Assembly: GCA_024681875.1 (NCBI GenBank)
Contig: JAILAA010000196.1
Span: 1 to 33,683, forward strand
Length of the DNA stretch: 33,683 nucleotides
Reading direction: 5' to 3'
Origin: Prevotella sp.
GTDB taxonomy: Bacteria; Bacteroidota; Bacteroidia; Bacteroidales; Bacteroidaceae
Positions 25,592-33,489 of the stretch are shown piece by piece. Below the pieces are notes generated by a model. It had not been told where the DNA came from and ran no database searches. It saw only the letters and a list, made by a program, of their open reading frames with translations. How positions within the stretch are numbered: position 1 is the stretch's first letter; the number at the start of each line of letters is the position of its first letter. A program made the translations under genes and the position numbers.

Positions 25592-25767
25592 TAAAAACGT
25601 CCGTGTAAATCCGTGTCCGTCCGTGGCCATAAAAACGTCCGTGTAAATCCGTGTCAGTCCGTTGCCATAAAAACGTCCGTGTAAATCCGTGTCCGTCCGT
25701 GGCTAAAAACGTCCGTGTCAGTCCGTGTCAGTCCGTGGCAAAAAACGTCCGTGTCAGTCCGTGGCTA
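25592..25767. repeat. Reverse-oriented repeat set abutting typA
   Basis: About five diverged units of the inverse kind, each containing GTCCGTGT, (A/C)A(A/G)TCCGTG and an AAAAACGTCC start, period about 32-45 bp. The last copy, GTCCGTGGCTA (25757-25767), contains the complement of the typA stop codon. The units are shorter and more diverged in spacing than the forward ones. Confidence 0.85.
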
Positions 25768-27567
25768 CGAGCGGCTGGCTTTCTTGCGCTGGTCGTGGTC
25801 GAGGATGGCCTTGCGAATACGCATCGATTTCGGCGTCACCTCCACCAGCTCATCTTCCTTGATATACTCCAGACACTCCTCCAAGGACATGACGACCTTC
25901 GGCACGATGCGGGCCTTGTCGTCGGTGCCCGAGGCACGCACGTTGGTGAGCTGCTTCGCCTTGCACACGTTGATGACCAGGTCGTTGTCGTGCACGTGCT
26001 CGCCGACCACCTGTCCGAAGTACACCTCCTCGCCCGGGTCGATGAAGAACTTGCCGCGATCCTGCAGCTTGTCGATGGCGTAGGCATAGGCAGTGCCCGT
26101 CTCCAAGGCAATCATCGAGCCGTTGACACGGCGCTCAATGTCGCCCTTAAACGGCTGGTACTCCTTGTAGCGATGGGCCATGATGGCCTCGCCCTGACTG
26201 GCGGTGAGCACGTTGGTGCGCAGGCCGATGATGCCGCGCGAGGGGATGAGGAACTCGATGTTCGTGCGCTCGCCCTGGCTCTCCATGCTGGTCATCTCGC
26301 CTTTGCGGCGTGTCACCATGTCGATCATCTTCGACGAGAACTCGTCGGGCACGTTGATAGTGAGCTCTTCGATAGGCTCGCACTTAGTGCCATCTATCTC
26401 TTTATAGATCACTTGCGGCTGACCCACCTGCAGCTCATAGCCCTCGCGGCGCATGGTCTCGATAAGCACGCTGAGGTGCAGCACACCGCGGCCGGAGACG
26501 ACCCATTTGTCGGTGCTGTCCTCAAAGGGCTCTACACGCAGGGCGAGGTTCTTCTCCAGTTCGCGCATCAGACGGTCGTTGATATGACGACTCGTCACAA
26601 ACTTGCCCTCGCGGCCGAAGAACGGCGAGTCGTTGATGGTGAAGAGCATCGACATGGTCGGCTCGTCGATGGCAATGGGCGGCAGCGGCTCGGGCTGTTC
26701 CAGGTCGCAGATGGTGTCGCCAATCTCGAATTTCTCCAAGCCGATGACGGCGCAGATGTCGCCGCAGTCCACACTGTCGGTGCGGTGGTGGCCCATGCCG
26801 TCAAACGTGTGCAGCTCCTTCACTTTCGTCTTCTCCATCGAGCCGTCGCGATGGGCAATGGTCACCATCTGGCCGTCGGTCAGCGTGCCGCGGTGCACAC
26901 GGCCTACGGCGATGCGGCCTGTGTAGCTGCTGTAGTCGAGCGAGGTGATGAGCATCTGCGTGGTGCCCTCTATCTGTTGCGGGGCCGGGATGACCTCCAC
27001 AATCTTGTCCAGCAGATAAGTGATGTTGTCAGTGGGCTTGTTGTAGTCAGGCCCCATCCAGCCGTTCTTTGCCGAGCCGTAGACGACGGGGAAGTCCAGC
27101 TGGTCTTCGGTGGCATTGAGCGAGAACATCAGGTCGAACACCATCTCATAGACCTCTTCAGGCCGACAGTTGGGCTTGTCCACCTTGTTCACCACCACGA
27201 TGGGCTTCAGGCCAATCTCCAAGGCCTTCTGCAGCACGAAGCGTGTCTGCGGCATCGGGCCTTCGAAGGCGTCGACCAATAGCAGGCAGCCATCGGCCAT
27301 GTTCAGCACGCGCTCCACCTCGCCGCCGAAGTCCGAGTGTCCCGGCGTGTCGATGATGTTGATTTTCGTGCCTTTCCAGTTGATACTGACGTTTTTCGAG
27401 AGGATGGTGATGCCGCGCTCGCGCTCTAAGTCGTTGGCATCAAGCACCTGGCTGCTGAGGTTCTGTCCCTCGCGGAACAGGTTGCCAGCCAGCATCATTT
27501 TATCTACTAAAGTGGTCTTTCCGTGGTCTACGTGCGCAATGATTGCGATATTCCTGATGTCTTGCAT
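25765..27567 (-). CDS. typA: Ribosome-associated GTPase TypA/BipA (600 aa)
   Basis: Translation-factor GTPase that binds the ribosome and supports assembly and growth under stress. G motifs are complete: AHVDHGKTT (residues 11-19), [28 protein letters not shown] and SAKNGW. The C-terminal domains include [21 protein letters not shown], specific to TypA against EF-G or LepA. ATG 27567 ([16 protein letters not shown]) is chosen over an in-frame ATG 17 codons upstream because it matches the family N-terminus and the promoter -7 box lies between the two. Length is typical. Its stop codon lies inside the last unit of the repeat field, and its tail KKASRS may owe nothing more to the repeat. Confidence 0.96.
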   Translation of the reverse strand: MQDIRNIAIIAHVDHGKTTLVDKMMLAGNLFREGQNLSSQVLDANDLERERGITILSKNVSINWKGTKINIIDTPGHSDFGGEVERVLNMADGCLLLVDAFEGPMPQTRFVLQKALEIGLKPIVVVNKVDKPNCRPEEVYEMVFDLMFSLNATEDQLDFPVVYGSAKNGWMGPDYNKPTDNITYLLDKIVEVIPAPQQIEGTTQMLITSLDYSSYTGRIAVGRVHRGTLTDGQMVTIAHRDGSMEKTKVKELHTFDGMGHHRTDSVDCGDICAVIGLEKFEIGDTICDLEQPEPLPPIAIDEPTMSMLFTINDSPFFGREGKFVTSRHINDRLMRELEKNLALRVEPFEDSTDKWVVSGRGVLHLSVLIETMRREGYELQVGQPQVIYKEIDGTKCEPIEELTINVPDEFSSKMIDMVTRRKGEMTSMESQGERTNIEFLIPSRGIIGLRTNVLTASQGEAIMAHRYKEYQPFKGDIERRVNGSMIALETGTAYAYAIDKLQDRGKFFIDPGEEVYFGQVVGEHVHDNDLVINVCKAKQLTNVRASGTDDKARIVPKVVMSLEECLEYIKEDELVEVTPKSMRIRKAILDHDQRKKASRS

Positions 27568-27593
27568 ATAAATAGGGATGCTAAAATCGGCTG

Positions 27594-27624
27594 CAAAGGT
27601 ACGAAAAAACGAGCGCAACGCAAA
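27594..27624 (-). promoter_or_regulatory. Bacteroidetes-type promoter of typA
   Basis: Minus strand: TTTG (27624-27621), a 19-nt gap, TACCTTTG (27601-27594). Expected leader about 22 nt to the ATG at 27567. The -33 box overlaps the 19-bp palindrome at 27622-27640. Confidence 0.75.
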
Positions 27625-27640
27625 AGAAACTGTTTCTTTT
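27622..27640. promoter_or_regulatory. 19-bp palindrome over the typA -33 box
   Basis: AAAAGAAACTGTTTCTTTT is a perfect 9-1-9 inverted repeat. It overlaps three bases of the typA -33 element and lies 18 nt past the upp stop codon (27658 on the minus strand). It could be a repressor operator for typA, or a hairpin ending upp transcription, since the minus-strand transcript has U-rich sequence on its 3' side. Confidence 0.5.
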
Positions 27641-27657
27641 TTTCCCGTTAAAACGAC

Positions 27658-28317
27658 TCAGAGCTTTTCGCCGTAGCACAGGTCACCACAATCGCCGAAG
27701 CCTGGAACGATGTATTTATGCTCGTTCATGCCTGGGTCGATGGCAGCACACCACAGGGTGACATCGTCAGCCACGTTGTCCTGCAGCATCTTTACACCTT
27801 CGGGCGTGCCGATGATGCAGGCGATGTGCACCTGCGCCGGGCGTCCCGTCTTCAGCAGTGCCTCGTAGGCCGCCACCATCGAGCCGCCAGTGGCCAGCAT
27901 CGGGTCGCAGATGATCAGCGTCTTGCCCTTCACGCTGGGCGATGCCATATACTCCGTGTGGATGCCCACCTCGGTGTGTTCGCGGTTGGTATACATGCGG
28001 TAGGCCGAGACGAAGGCGTTCTGCGCATGGTCGAAGACGCTGAGAAAACCTTCGTGGAAAGGCAGTCCGGCGCGCAGCACCGTGGCGAGGATGATGTCTT
28101 CCTCACGCATCAAGGCCGTCTCGGCTATGCCCAAAGGCGTGGTGATGCTCTTTGGGCGATAGTCGAGGGTCTTGGAAATCTCGTAGGCCATCACTTGGCC
28201 GATACGCTGGATGTTGTTGCGGAAGAGCTGGCGGTTGCGCTGGTAGCTCTTGTCGCGTATCTCGGCCATGAAATGGTTGAGGCAGGAGTTCTGCTCCTGC
28301 AGGTTCACGACTTTCAT
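27658..28317 (-). CDS. upp: Uracil phosphoribosyltransferase (219 aa)
   Basis: Converts uracil and PRPP to UMP in pyrimidine salvage. Residues 138-146 (DPMLATGGS) form the PRPP-binding loop; the uracil-contacting end IVPGFGDCGDLCYG and the MREEDIILATVLRAGLPFHEG region are as in the family. Its ATG overlaps the deoD stop codon as ATGA (4 bp), so the two are almost surely translated in a coupled way. Length is usual. Confidence 0.95.
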   Translation of the reverse strand: MKVVNLQEQNSCLNHFMAEIRDKSYQRNRQLFRNNIQRIGQVMAYEISKTLDYRPKSITTPLGIAETALMREEDIILATVLRAGLPFHEGFLSVFDHAQNAFVSAYRMYTNREHTEVGIHTEYMASPSVKGKTLIICDPMLATGGSMVAAYEALLKTGRPAQVHIACIIGTPEGVKMLQDNVADDVTLWCAAIDPGMNEHKYIVPGFGDCGDLCYGEKL

Positions 28318-29024
28318 ACCAGCGAGAAGGCTACGTCCATCATCTTTGTAAACGTGGTCTGGCGCTCCTCGGCTGTCGTAGCCTCACCCTTCAGGATGTG
28401 GTCGGAGATAGTGAGGATGGTCAGCGCACGTTTGCCTGCGCGGGCTGCGTTCATGTAGAGAGCTGCGGCTTCCATTTCTATGGCAAGTACACCCATGTTG
28501 ATCCATTTGTCGTTGTGCGGATTCTCGGTGTAGAACGTGTCGCTCGACATGACGTTGCCCACCTTGTAGCGGTAGCCGAACTTGTCGGCGGCATTGGCGG
28601 CACCGCGCAGCAGGTCGAAGTCAGCAATGGGGGCGAAGGTGCCGGCCAGCTCATACTGCATGGCGTAGTTCGAGTTGGTGCAGGCGCCCATAGCGATGCA
28701 GAGGTCGCCCACGTTCAGGTCCATGTTGATACTGCCGGCGGAGCCCACGCGGATGATGGTCTTCACGTCGAAGAAATTGAACAACTCGTAACTGTAGATG
28801 CCGATGGATGCCATGCCCATGCCGTGGCCCATGACGCTGACGCGCTTGCCGTTGTGAGTGCCGGTGAAGCCGAGCATTCCACGCACATTGTTGAACTGCA
28901 CGGGATTCTCAAGGAAGTTCTCGGCCATGAATTTGGCGCGCAGGGGGTCGCCCGCCATGATGACGGTCTCAGCAATCTCGCCTTTCTTCGCACCGATGTG
29001 CGGGGTGGGGGTGTTGTCTTTCAT
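28314..29024 (-). CDS. deoD: Purine-nucleoside phosphorylase, DeoD type (236 aa)
   Basis: Splits purine (deoxy)nucleosides with phosphate to free base and (deoxy)ribose 1-phosphate. The DeoD pattern runs through: TPHIGAKKGEIAETVIMAGD at the N-terminus with the phosphate-site GDPLRAK, NNVRGMLGFTGT, VMGHGMGMASIGIY, IRVGSAGS, GVLAIEMEAAALY (base and ribose site), and catalytic Asp in SDHI (D208). The hexameric DeoD rather than uridine phosphorylase is favoured by FNNVRGMLGFTGT and the SDHI context. It starts 27 nt after the DUF3332 gene and overlaps upp by 4 bp. With upp it forms a nucleoside and base salvage unit. Confidence 0.92.
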   Translation of the reverse strand: MKDNTPTPHIGAKKGEIAETVIMAGDPLRAKFMAENFLENPVQFNNVRGMLGFTGTHNGKRVSVMGHGMGMASIGIYSYELFNFFDVKTIIRVGSAGSINMDLNVGDLCIAMGACTNSNYAMQYELAGTFAPIADFDLLRGAANAADKFGYRYKVGNVMSSDTFYTENPHNDKWINMGVLAIEMEAAALYMNAARAGKRALTILTISDHILKGEATTAEERQTTFTKMMDVAFSLV

Positions 29025-29039
29025 AGGTCAGAGTTTTAG

Positions 29040-29063
29040 TTTTTCACTTTTTCACTTTTTCAC
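29040..29063. repeat. Three 8-bp tandem repeats at the end of the DUF3332 gene
   Basis: TTTTTCAC occurs three times in a row (29040-29047, 29048-29055, 29056-29063). The DUF3332 stop codon (TGA, 29054-29052) lies in the middle copy. As 8 is not a multiple of 3, gain or loss of a unit would alter the C-terminal residues and the spacing to deoD. Confidence 0.8.
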
Positions 29064-29489
29064 CATGGCCAGGTCGACGGGCAGGGTGAGGCCGTTGCGG
29101 GTCATCGTCCATGAGTCGGTCTCGGCATCGTGGTTAAACAGCACGACCTTGCCGTCGGGTGACTTCACCTCGTAGCCGTCCTTCAGGGTAGTGATGGTAT
29201 AGAGCACGCCGTCGCTGCCCTTTATCTTCTGTACTTGTCCGGCAGCCATTGGGTTGTCGCCGCTCCAGAACTCAATAGTGTTGAGCACCACGGCGTCGAC
29301 GAAGAGGCAGATGCCGCCGACGATAGGCTGCAGGAAGAAGCCCACAATGCCATTGACGAACTTGTTGTCCGTCATAGAGCACTGCCACTTCTCATACTTG
29401 TTGAACAGGCTGAACGAACCAATGCACGAACTGCTGAGCATCGTGCCACAGAGCAGCAATGCTGCTACCTTCAAACTTTTCTTTTTCAT
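29052..29489 (-). CDS. DUF3332-family lipoprotein (145 aa)
   Basis: Unknown function; predicted envelope lipoprotein. The ATG at 29489 opens a signal peptide MKKKSLKVAALLLCG with lipobox SSSC (C22). In-frame codons extend upstream to 29606 but lie before the -7 box, so they are not expected to be translated. The DUF3332 signature FNKYEKWQCSMTDNKFVNGI is followed by a hydrophobic stretch (VGFFLQPIVGGICLFVDAVV) that could span a membrane, then VLNTIEFWSGDNP. It is first in the cluster with deoD and upp (27-nt gap), which may be simple co-transcription and not a shared task. Confidence 0.88.
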   Translation of the reverse strand: MKKKSLKVAALLLCGTMLSSSCIGSFSLFNKYEKWQCSMTDNKFVNGIVGFFLQPIVGGICLFVDAVVLNTIEFWSGDNPMAAGQVQKIKGSDGVLYTITTLKDGYEVKSPDGKVVLFNHDAETDSWTMTRNGLTLPVDLAMVKK

Positions 29490-29524
29490 ATGATTGATGT
29501 TTAAAAAAACAGATTGTTTCGCTG

Positions 29525-29532
29525 CAAAGTTA
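29525..29532 (-). promoter_or_regulatory. -7 element of the DUF3332-deoD-upp promoter
   Basis: Minus strand TAACTTTG (29532-29525) fits TAnnTTTG and predicts a ~30-nt leader to the ATG at 29489. The expected -33 TTTG is not seen at 19-21 nt, so the -33 box is degenerate. It is divergent from the promoter at 29572-29603. Confidence 0.55.
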
Positions 29533-29571
29533 GCAATTATTTGCGAAACGCCATAAGAATTTGGCAGAAAA

Positions 29572-29603
29572 TTTGGCAGGAAAAAGAAATGTGCATAACT
29601 TTG
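29572..29603 (+). promoter_or_regulatory. Bacteroidetes-type promoter of the pectate-lyase-like gene
   Basis: TTTG (29572-29575), a 20-nt gap, TAACTTTG (29596-29603). Transcription should start near 29608, which excludes the in-frame ATG at 29605 and supports the one at 29632. Two direct copies of TTTGGCAG (starting 29561 and 29572) cover the -33 box and may be a regulator site. Confidence 0.72.
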
Positions 29604-29631
29604 CATGCAAATTACTTACTATTTGCAAATT

Positions 29632-32600
29632 ATGAGAAAACATCTACTAAACATGCTTCTAATGGCAGCGTGGCTGATGCCTGTGCCGGTAATGGCCATC
29701 GGTGGCGATGGCGTTTATTTCGTTCAGGACTTTGAGGACGCCACGCAGTATCCAGAGACGAAGAATGGCACTGAGCAGGCCTTCGTCGTAGAAGGACAGG
29801 GCGAGTGGCTCTATCTGAACGCCTTCCAGTCAACGAACACGAGCTATAACGAGAACGGCTCAACCATGAACCTGCGTATGCCCAAGAGCGGCAGCTATGT
29901 GGTGACGCCCGTGCTCAGCAACGGTGTGCACAAGGTCACCTTCTACATTGGCCGCGCCTCGGTGAAGGCCTACACCTCGACCGACGAAGGCCAGACCTGG
30001 ACGGAGGCTACCGTCACTACCAGCGGCAAGACCTGCACCGTGATGGTAGAGAGCAACACCGTCAATCGCATCAAGCTGGCCAACGATGCCTCGAAAGATG
30101 CCGACATCGACAATATCACCGTCTATGCCCAGAGCTACGACCAGCCGGTAACACTCGTCACCGGCGATGCCACCGACATCACCACCTCGTCGGCCACACT
30201 CAGTGCCTCTGTCACCAAGACCAGTGGCAAGGAGCTCCATGAGGTGGGCTTCGTATGGAGCACCACAAGCAAGGAACCCGCATTGCAGGACAACGTTGCG
30301 CCAGCCGTTCTTCAGGCTTCCATGTTCCATGTTCAATTAAGCGGACTTCGCGAGGGCTGCATCGTCTATTACCGTGCCTACGCCCGCTATGACGAGTCTG
30401 ACGTGACCTACGGGGCAGTGAAGAGTTTCAAGACGGCCATAGACGACAATGGTCAGACCGTGGCCTCCGACGGCACCTACTTCGTGCAGGACTTCGAGGA
30501 TGCCACCACCTTCCCGCAGCAACGCCCCTCGGCCGACGTGGAGTTCTATGTCCCTGGACAGGGCACGTGGATCTACAACAATGCTTTCGCCTCGACCAAC
30601 AGCAGCTATAACGTGAACGGCTCGACCATGAACCTGCGTCTGCCTAAGAACGGCAGCTATGTCGTCACGCCCGTGCTGCTCTATGGTGTGAAGAATGTCA
30701 CCTTCTTCGGCCCGCGCAAGGGCGACAAACTGACGTGCTATACTTCGAAGGACGGCGGCAGCACCTGGACGAAGGTAACGCAGACCAGCGACGGCAACAA
30801 CAACTTCTCCATCAATGTGAACGATTTGGAGGTAAACCGCATCAAGATTGCCAATGAGGGCAGCGGCGATGCCGACATCGACAACCTCACTGTGAAGGCC
30901 CAGGCTTATGGCACACCCGCTGTCGTGGCCACAGGTCAGGCTACCGACATCACGAAGAACAGTGCCCTGCTCACTGGCGAGGTGCTTGACGCTGGCGACC
31001 AGCCCATCCAGGAGACGGGCTTCGTCTGGAGCACTGTCAGCGTTGTTCCCACCTTGGGCGACAAAGTGGTGGAAACGGAGAACCCCGCCACTGGCCAGTT
31101 CTCGGCCCTCATCACCGGCTTGAAGGCTGAACAGACGGTCTACTACCGCGCCTATGCCCTCTCTAACGCCGGCTATGCCTATGGCGACGTGCGCTCGTTG
31201 CTGACCGCCGAGGCTACCATGCCCGTGGTGCAGACGGGCGAGGTGACAAAGAGCGGCTCACGCTACAAGGCCACAGGCATCGTCACCGACGATGGCGGCC
31301 TCGACCTTCTCGAAGTGGGCTTCGAATACGCCGAGACGCCGACCCAGCAGGGTTGGACTACCATCGCCCTCGAGCCGAAGGCCAAGTTCAACGCAGTCAT
31401 CCCGTTGAAGGACGACACATATTATTATATACGCGCGTATGCGAAGACTGCCAAGGGTACGGCATATGGTGAAACGAAGACCGTGAAGACCGACGAGATG
31501 GTCGAGACACCCGACGAGATAAAGGGCGACGAGATATGGTGTGCCCCCGATGGCGATGATGCCATCGCCGACGGCTCGGCAGAAAAACCCTTCTTCGACC
31601 TGCAGAAAGCCATCAACATTGCCCAGCCCGGCGACCGCATCTGGATGAAGGCCGGCACCTACGTCTATGACAAGCGTATCAACATTGACAACCATAACGG
31701 CACTGAGGAAGCCTACATACAGGTGTTTGCCTATGGCGGACGCGCCATCCTCGACTTCAGCGGGATGCCCTACCACGCACACAGCGACAATCCTTATCAG
31801 GGTGTGCGCCTGACCAGCAGCTACTGGCACTTCTACAAGATTGACATCACCAACGCATCTGACAATGGTATGCTCATCGAGCGCAACAAGCCTACGGGAG
31901 GATCAGCAGCCGACATCATCGCACGCACGCAAGACGCTCACGACAACATCATCGAGCAGTGCAACTTCTACCGCAACGGCGATACCGGACTGCAGATGAA
32001 AAACCTTGGCGCCTATAACTACGTCATCAACTGCGACGCCTACGAGAACGCTGACGAGAGCGACGGCGACGCCGACGGCTTCGCACCGAAGATCAGCGTC
32101 GGCGACGGCAATTATTTCTTCGGATGCCGTGCCTGGAACAACAGCGACGACGGCTACGACGTCTTTTTCAAGAAAACCGGCGGCTTCGAGGACAACAAGA
32201 CCATCATCATGGAGTATTGTCTGGCCTATGAGAACGGCATTATGAACGGCACTGCCACCAACGGCAACGGCAACGGCTTCAAGATGGGCTCTGACCAGGG
32301 ACGCATGAACTGCATCCTCAACCGCTGCCTGGCCGTACGCAACCTGAACAAGGGCTTCGACCAGAATCACAACTCGGGCGACATCATTATGAACAACTGC
32401 ACCGGTATAGGGCAGACCGACATCGGAGGCAAATCATACAGCTATCGCATCTATGAGGCACTGGCCAGCGGCAGCGTCTGTGAGATTCAGAACAGCATCG
32501 CCATCAACGACCGCCTCGTCACCGACAAGAGCGAGACCGACTATGGCAAGCGCGGTGAGTGGGGCCGCTGGGAGATTACCGTCGCCTCGAAGGAGCTGGC

Positions 32601-33180
32601 CTGCGACTGGAAGGCTGCCCCTGAGTGCTTTACAGCCATGAACCAGCCACAGCAGCTCATCGGCCCGCGTCAGAGCGACGGCACGCTGCCCGAGGTTGAC
32701 TATGCCCACATTGACTTGGAGAACGGTCTGCAGTATGTTGACGCAGGAGTCATTGTCGATGCTGATGACGAGAAGTATGCCGCAGCCAACATCGTTATCC
32801 CGGCCATTGAATACGCTGGAGAGGCTCCTGACCTGGGCGCATACGAGACAGATTTCCTGCTTGCAGACGCCACGCTGCCTAAGGAGGCCACCGTCTTGCC
32901 CGACGTGCCCACTGTTGTCGATGGTTTTGCCATCGACACCCAACAGACCCTCACCGTCCGCCAGACGCGCGACGGCCTCTACATCGTGGCTGTGCAGGGC
33001 GCCAATGCTTCTGACAGCTTCACGCTTTCGGCCTTCACTGCCGACGGACGCCTCATCGGACAGCGCACCTTCCATGCCGCCACCGTCGTCGCCCTGCCGA
33101 ATGTGAAGGGTCAGCTCATCTTCACCGTCAGCAACGGCACCACCCGTTTCACCAAGAAGATAGGCTCAAGCCTACGGTAA
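29632..33180 (+). CDS. Secreted family-9 pectate-lyase-like protein with duplicated N-terminal module and T9SS-like tail (1182 aa)
   Basis: Predicted to cleave pectin outside the cell. Signal peptide MRKHLLNMLLMAAWLMPVPV. A ~145-residue module occurs twice (about 25-170 and 278-425; both start YFVQDFEDAT and end near DADIDN), each followed by an Fn3-like domain (172-270, 427-527), with a third Fn3-like domain at 529-622. Residues ~633-957 are a right-handed beta-helix. ADGFAPK with D815 and NNSDDGYD with D839, D840 and D843 match in spacing the calcium ligands D209, D233, D234 and D237 of Pel9A as I recall them, and K884 in NGNGFKMG would be the catalytic base. The last ~85 residues (LSAFTADGRLIGQRTF, ending RFTKKIGSSLR) look like a T9SS sorting tail. 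No SusC/SusD or other pectin genes are adjacent. Substrate inferred from family only. Confidence 0.88.
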   Translation: MRKHLLNMLLMAAWLMPVPVMAIGGDGVYFVQDFEDATQYPETKNGTEQAFVVEGQGEWLYLNAFQSTNTSYNENGSTMNLRMPKSGSYVVTPVLSNGVHKVTFYIGRASVKAYTSTDEGQTWTEATVTTSGKTCTVMVESNTVNRIKLANDASKDADIDNITVYAQSYDQPVTLVTGDATDITTSSATLSASVTKTSGKELHEVGFVWSTTSKEPALQDNVAPAVLQASMFHVQLSGLREGCIVYYRAYARYDESDVTYGAVKSFKTAIDDNGQTVASDGTYFVQDFEDATTFPQQRPSADVEFYVPGQGTWIYNNAFASTNSSYNVNGSTMNLRLPKNGSYVVTPVLLYGVKNVTFFGPRKGDKLTCYTSKDGGSTWTKVTQTSDGNNNFSINVNDLEVNRIKIANEGSGDADIDNLTVKAQAYGTPAVVATGQATDITKNSALLTGEVLDAGDQPIQETGFVWSTVSVVPTLGDKVVETENPATGQFSALITGLKAEQTVYYRAYALSNAGYAYGDVRSLLTAEATMPVVQTGEVTKSGSRYKATGIVTDDGGLDLLEVGFEYAETPTQQGWTTIALEPKAKFNAVIPLKDDTYYYIRAYAKTAKGTAYGETKTVKTDEMVETPDEIKGDEIWCAPDGDDAIADGSAEKPFFDLQKAINIAQPGDRIWMKAGTYVYDKRINIDNHNGTEEAYIQVFAYGGRAILDFSGMPYHAHSDNPYQGVRLTSSYWHFYKIDITNASDNGMLIERNKPTGGSAADIIARTQDAHDNIIEQCNFYRNGDTGLQMKNLGAYNYVINCDAYENADESDGDADGFAPKISVGDGNYFFGCRAWNNSDDGYDVFFKKTGGFEDNKTIIMEYCLAYENGIMNGTATNGNGNGFKMGSDQGRMNCILNRCLAVRNLNKGFDQNHNSGDIIMNNCTGIGQTDIGGKSYSYRIYEALASGSVCEIQNSIAINDRLVTDKSETDYGKRGEWGRWEITVASKELACDWKAAPECFTAMNQPQQLIGPRQSDGTLPEVDYAHIDLENGLQYVDAGVIVDADDEKYAAANIVIPAIEYAGEAPDLGAYETDFLLADATLPKEATVLPDVPTVVDGFAIDTQQTLTVRQTRDGLYIVAVQGANASDSFTLSAFTADGRLIGQRTFHAATVVALPNVKGQLIFTVSNGTTRFTKKIGSSLR

Positions 33181-33329
33181 ATCGCAACGCGAAGTGCTAT
33201 TGCTTAAAGACGGGACAGCCTGCGCTCGACCTCTGTCGCTTGCTACCAACGGGACGCAGGAAAGGCCAATGAGCACATAGCCCAGGGCAGCGCCCTGGGT
33301 AAATGTGATGCGCTGGGCGAATTTACCCA
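33181..33329. repeat. Composite of short inverted repeats downstream of the lyase gene
   Basis: No gene. CCCAGGGC (33281-33288) and GCCCTGGG (33292-33299) form an 8-bp GC-rich hairpin with 3-nt loop. GGGTAAAT (33297-33304) and ATTTACCC (33321-33328) form a second, overlapping one. CCTGCG (33219-33224) pairs with CGCAGG (33255-33260), and CGGGAC is repeated (33211-33216, 33250-33255). The pattern resembles REP-like intergenic palindromes I associate with many Bacteroidetes genomes; it may also terminate the lyase transcript. Confidence 0.65.
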
Positions 33330-33439
33330 CATCCCTGTACGAAATCTTAACCATCCCTGTACGAAATCTTAACCATCCCTGCATGCAATCTCAACCATCC
33401 CTGTATGCAATCTCAACCATCCCTGTATGCAATCTCAAC
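33330..33439. repeat. Five 22-bp tandem repeats
   Basis: Perfectly phased units start at 33330, 33352, 33374, 33396 and 33418. All share CATCCCTG at the start and AATCT(T/C)AAC at the end. The first two have TACGA inside and the last three have (C/T)ATGC, so two sub-families are joined. There are no spacers between units, so it is not a CRISPR array. Function unknown. Confidence 0.92.
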
Positions 33440-33450
33440 GAATGACGGCT

Positions 33451-33489
33451 CAGCCACTCCCCTCCTTTGGAAAAGGAGGGGAGTGGCTG
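33451..33489. repeat. 39-bp near-perfect palindrome related to the mutS insert
   Basis: CAGCCACTCCCCTCCTT (33451-33467) and its exact complement (33473-33489) form a 17-bp stem, 18 bp with the next T-A pair, and a 3-nt loop. The ACTCCCCTCC / GGAGGGGAGT core recurs in the arms of the palindromic element in mutS. It could end transcription of the lyase gene. Confidence 0.85.

Noticed and set aside
25651..27282. Long plus-strand open frame of 543 codons
   Set aside because: It is antisense to typA, whose minus-strand protein is fully recognisable; the frame stays open because of codon bias.
28314..29024. Uridine phosphorylase as identity of this gene
   Set aside because: The sequence follows DeoD (NNVRGMLGFTGT, GHGMG, SDHI) more closely than Udp.
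29605..29631. ATG at 29605 as start of the lyase
   Set aside because: It lies within the promoter's initiation zone, and the signal peptide begins properly at 29632.
33330..33439. Possible CRISPR array
   Set aside because: The 22-bp units are joined head to tail with no spacers, and no cas gene is present.
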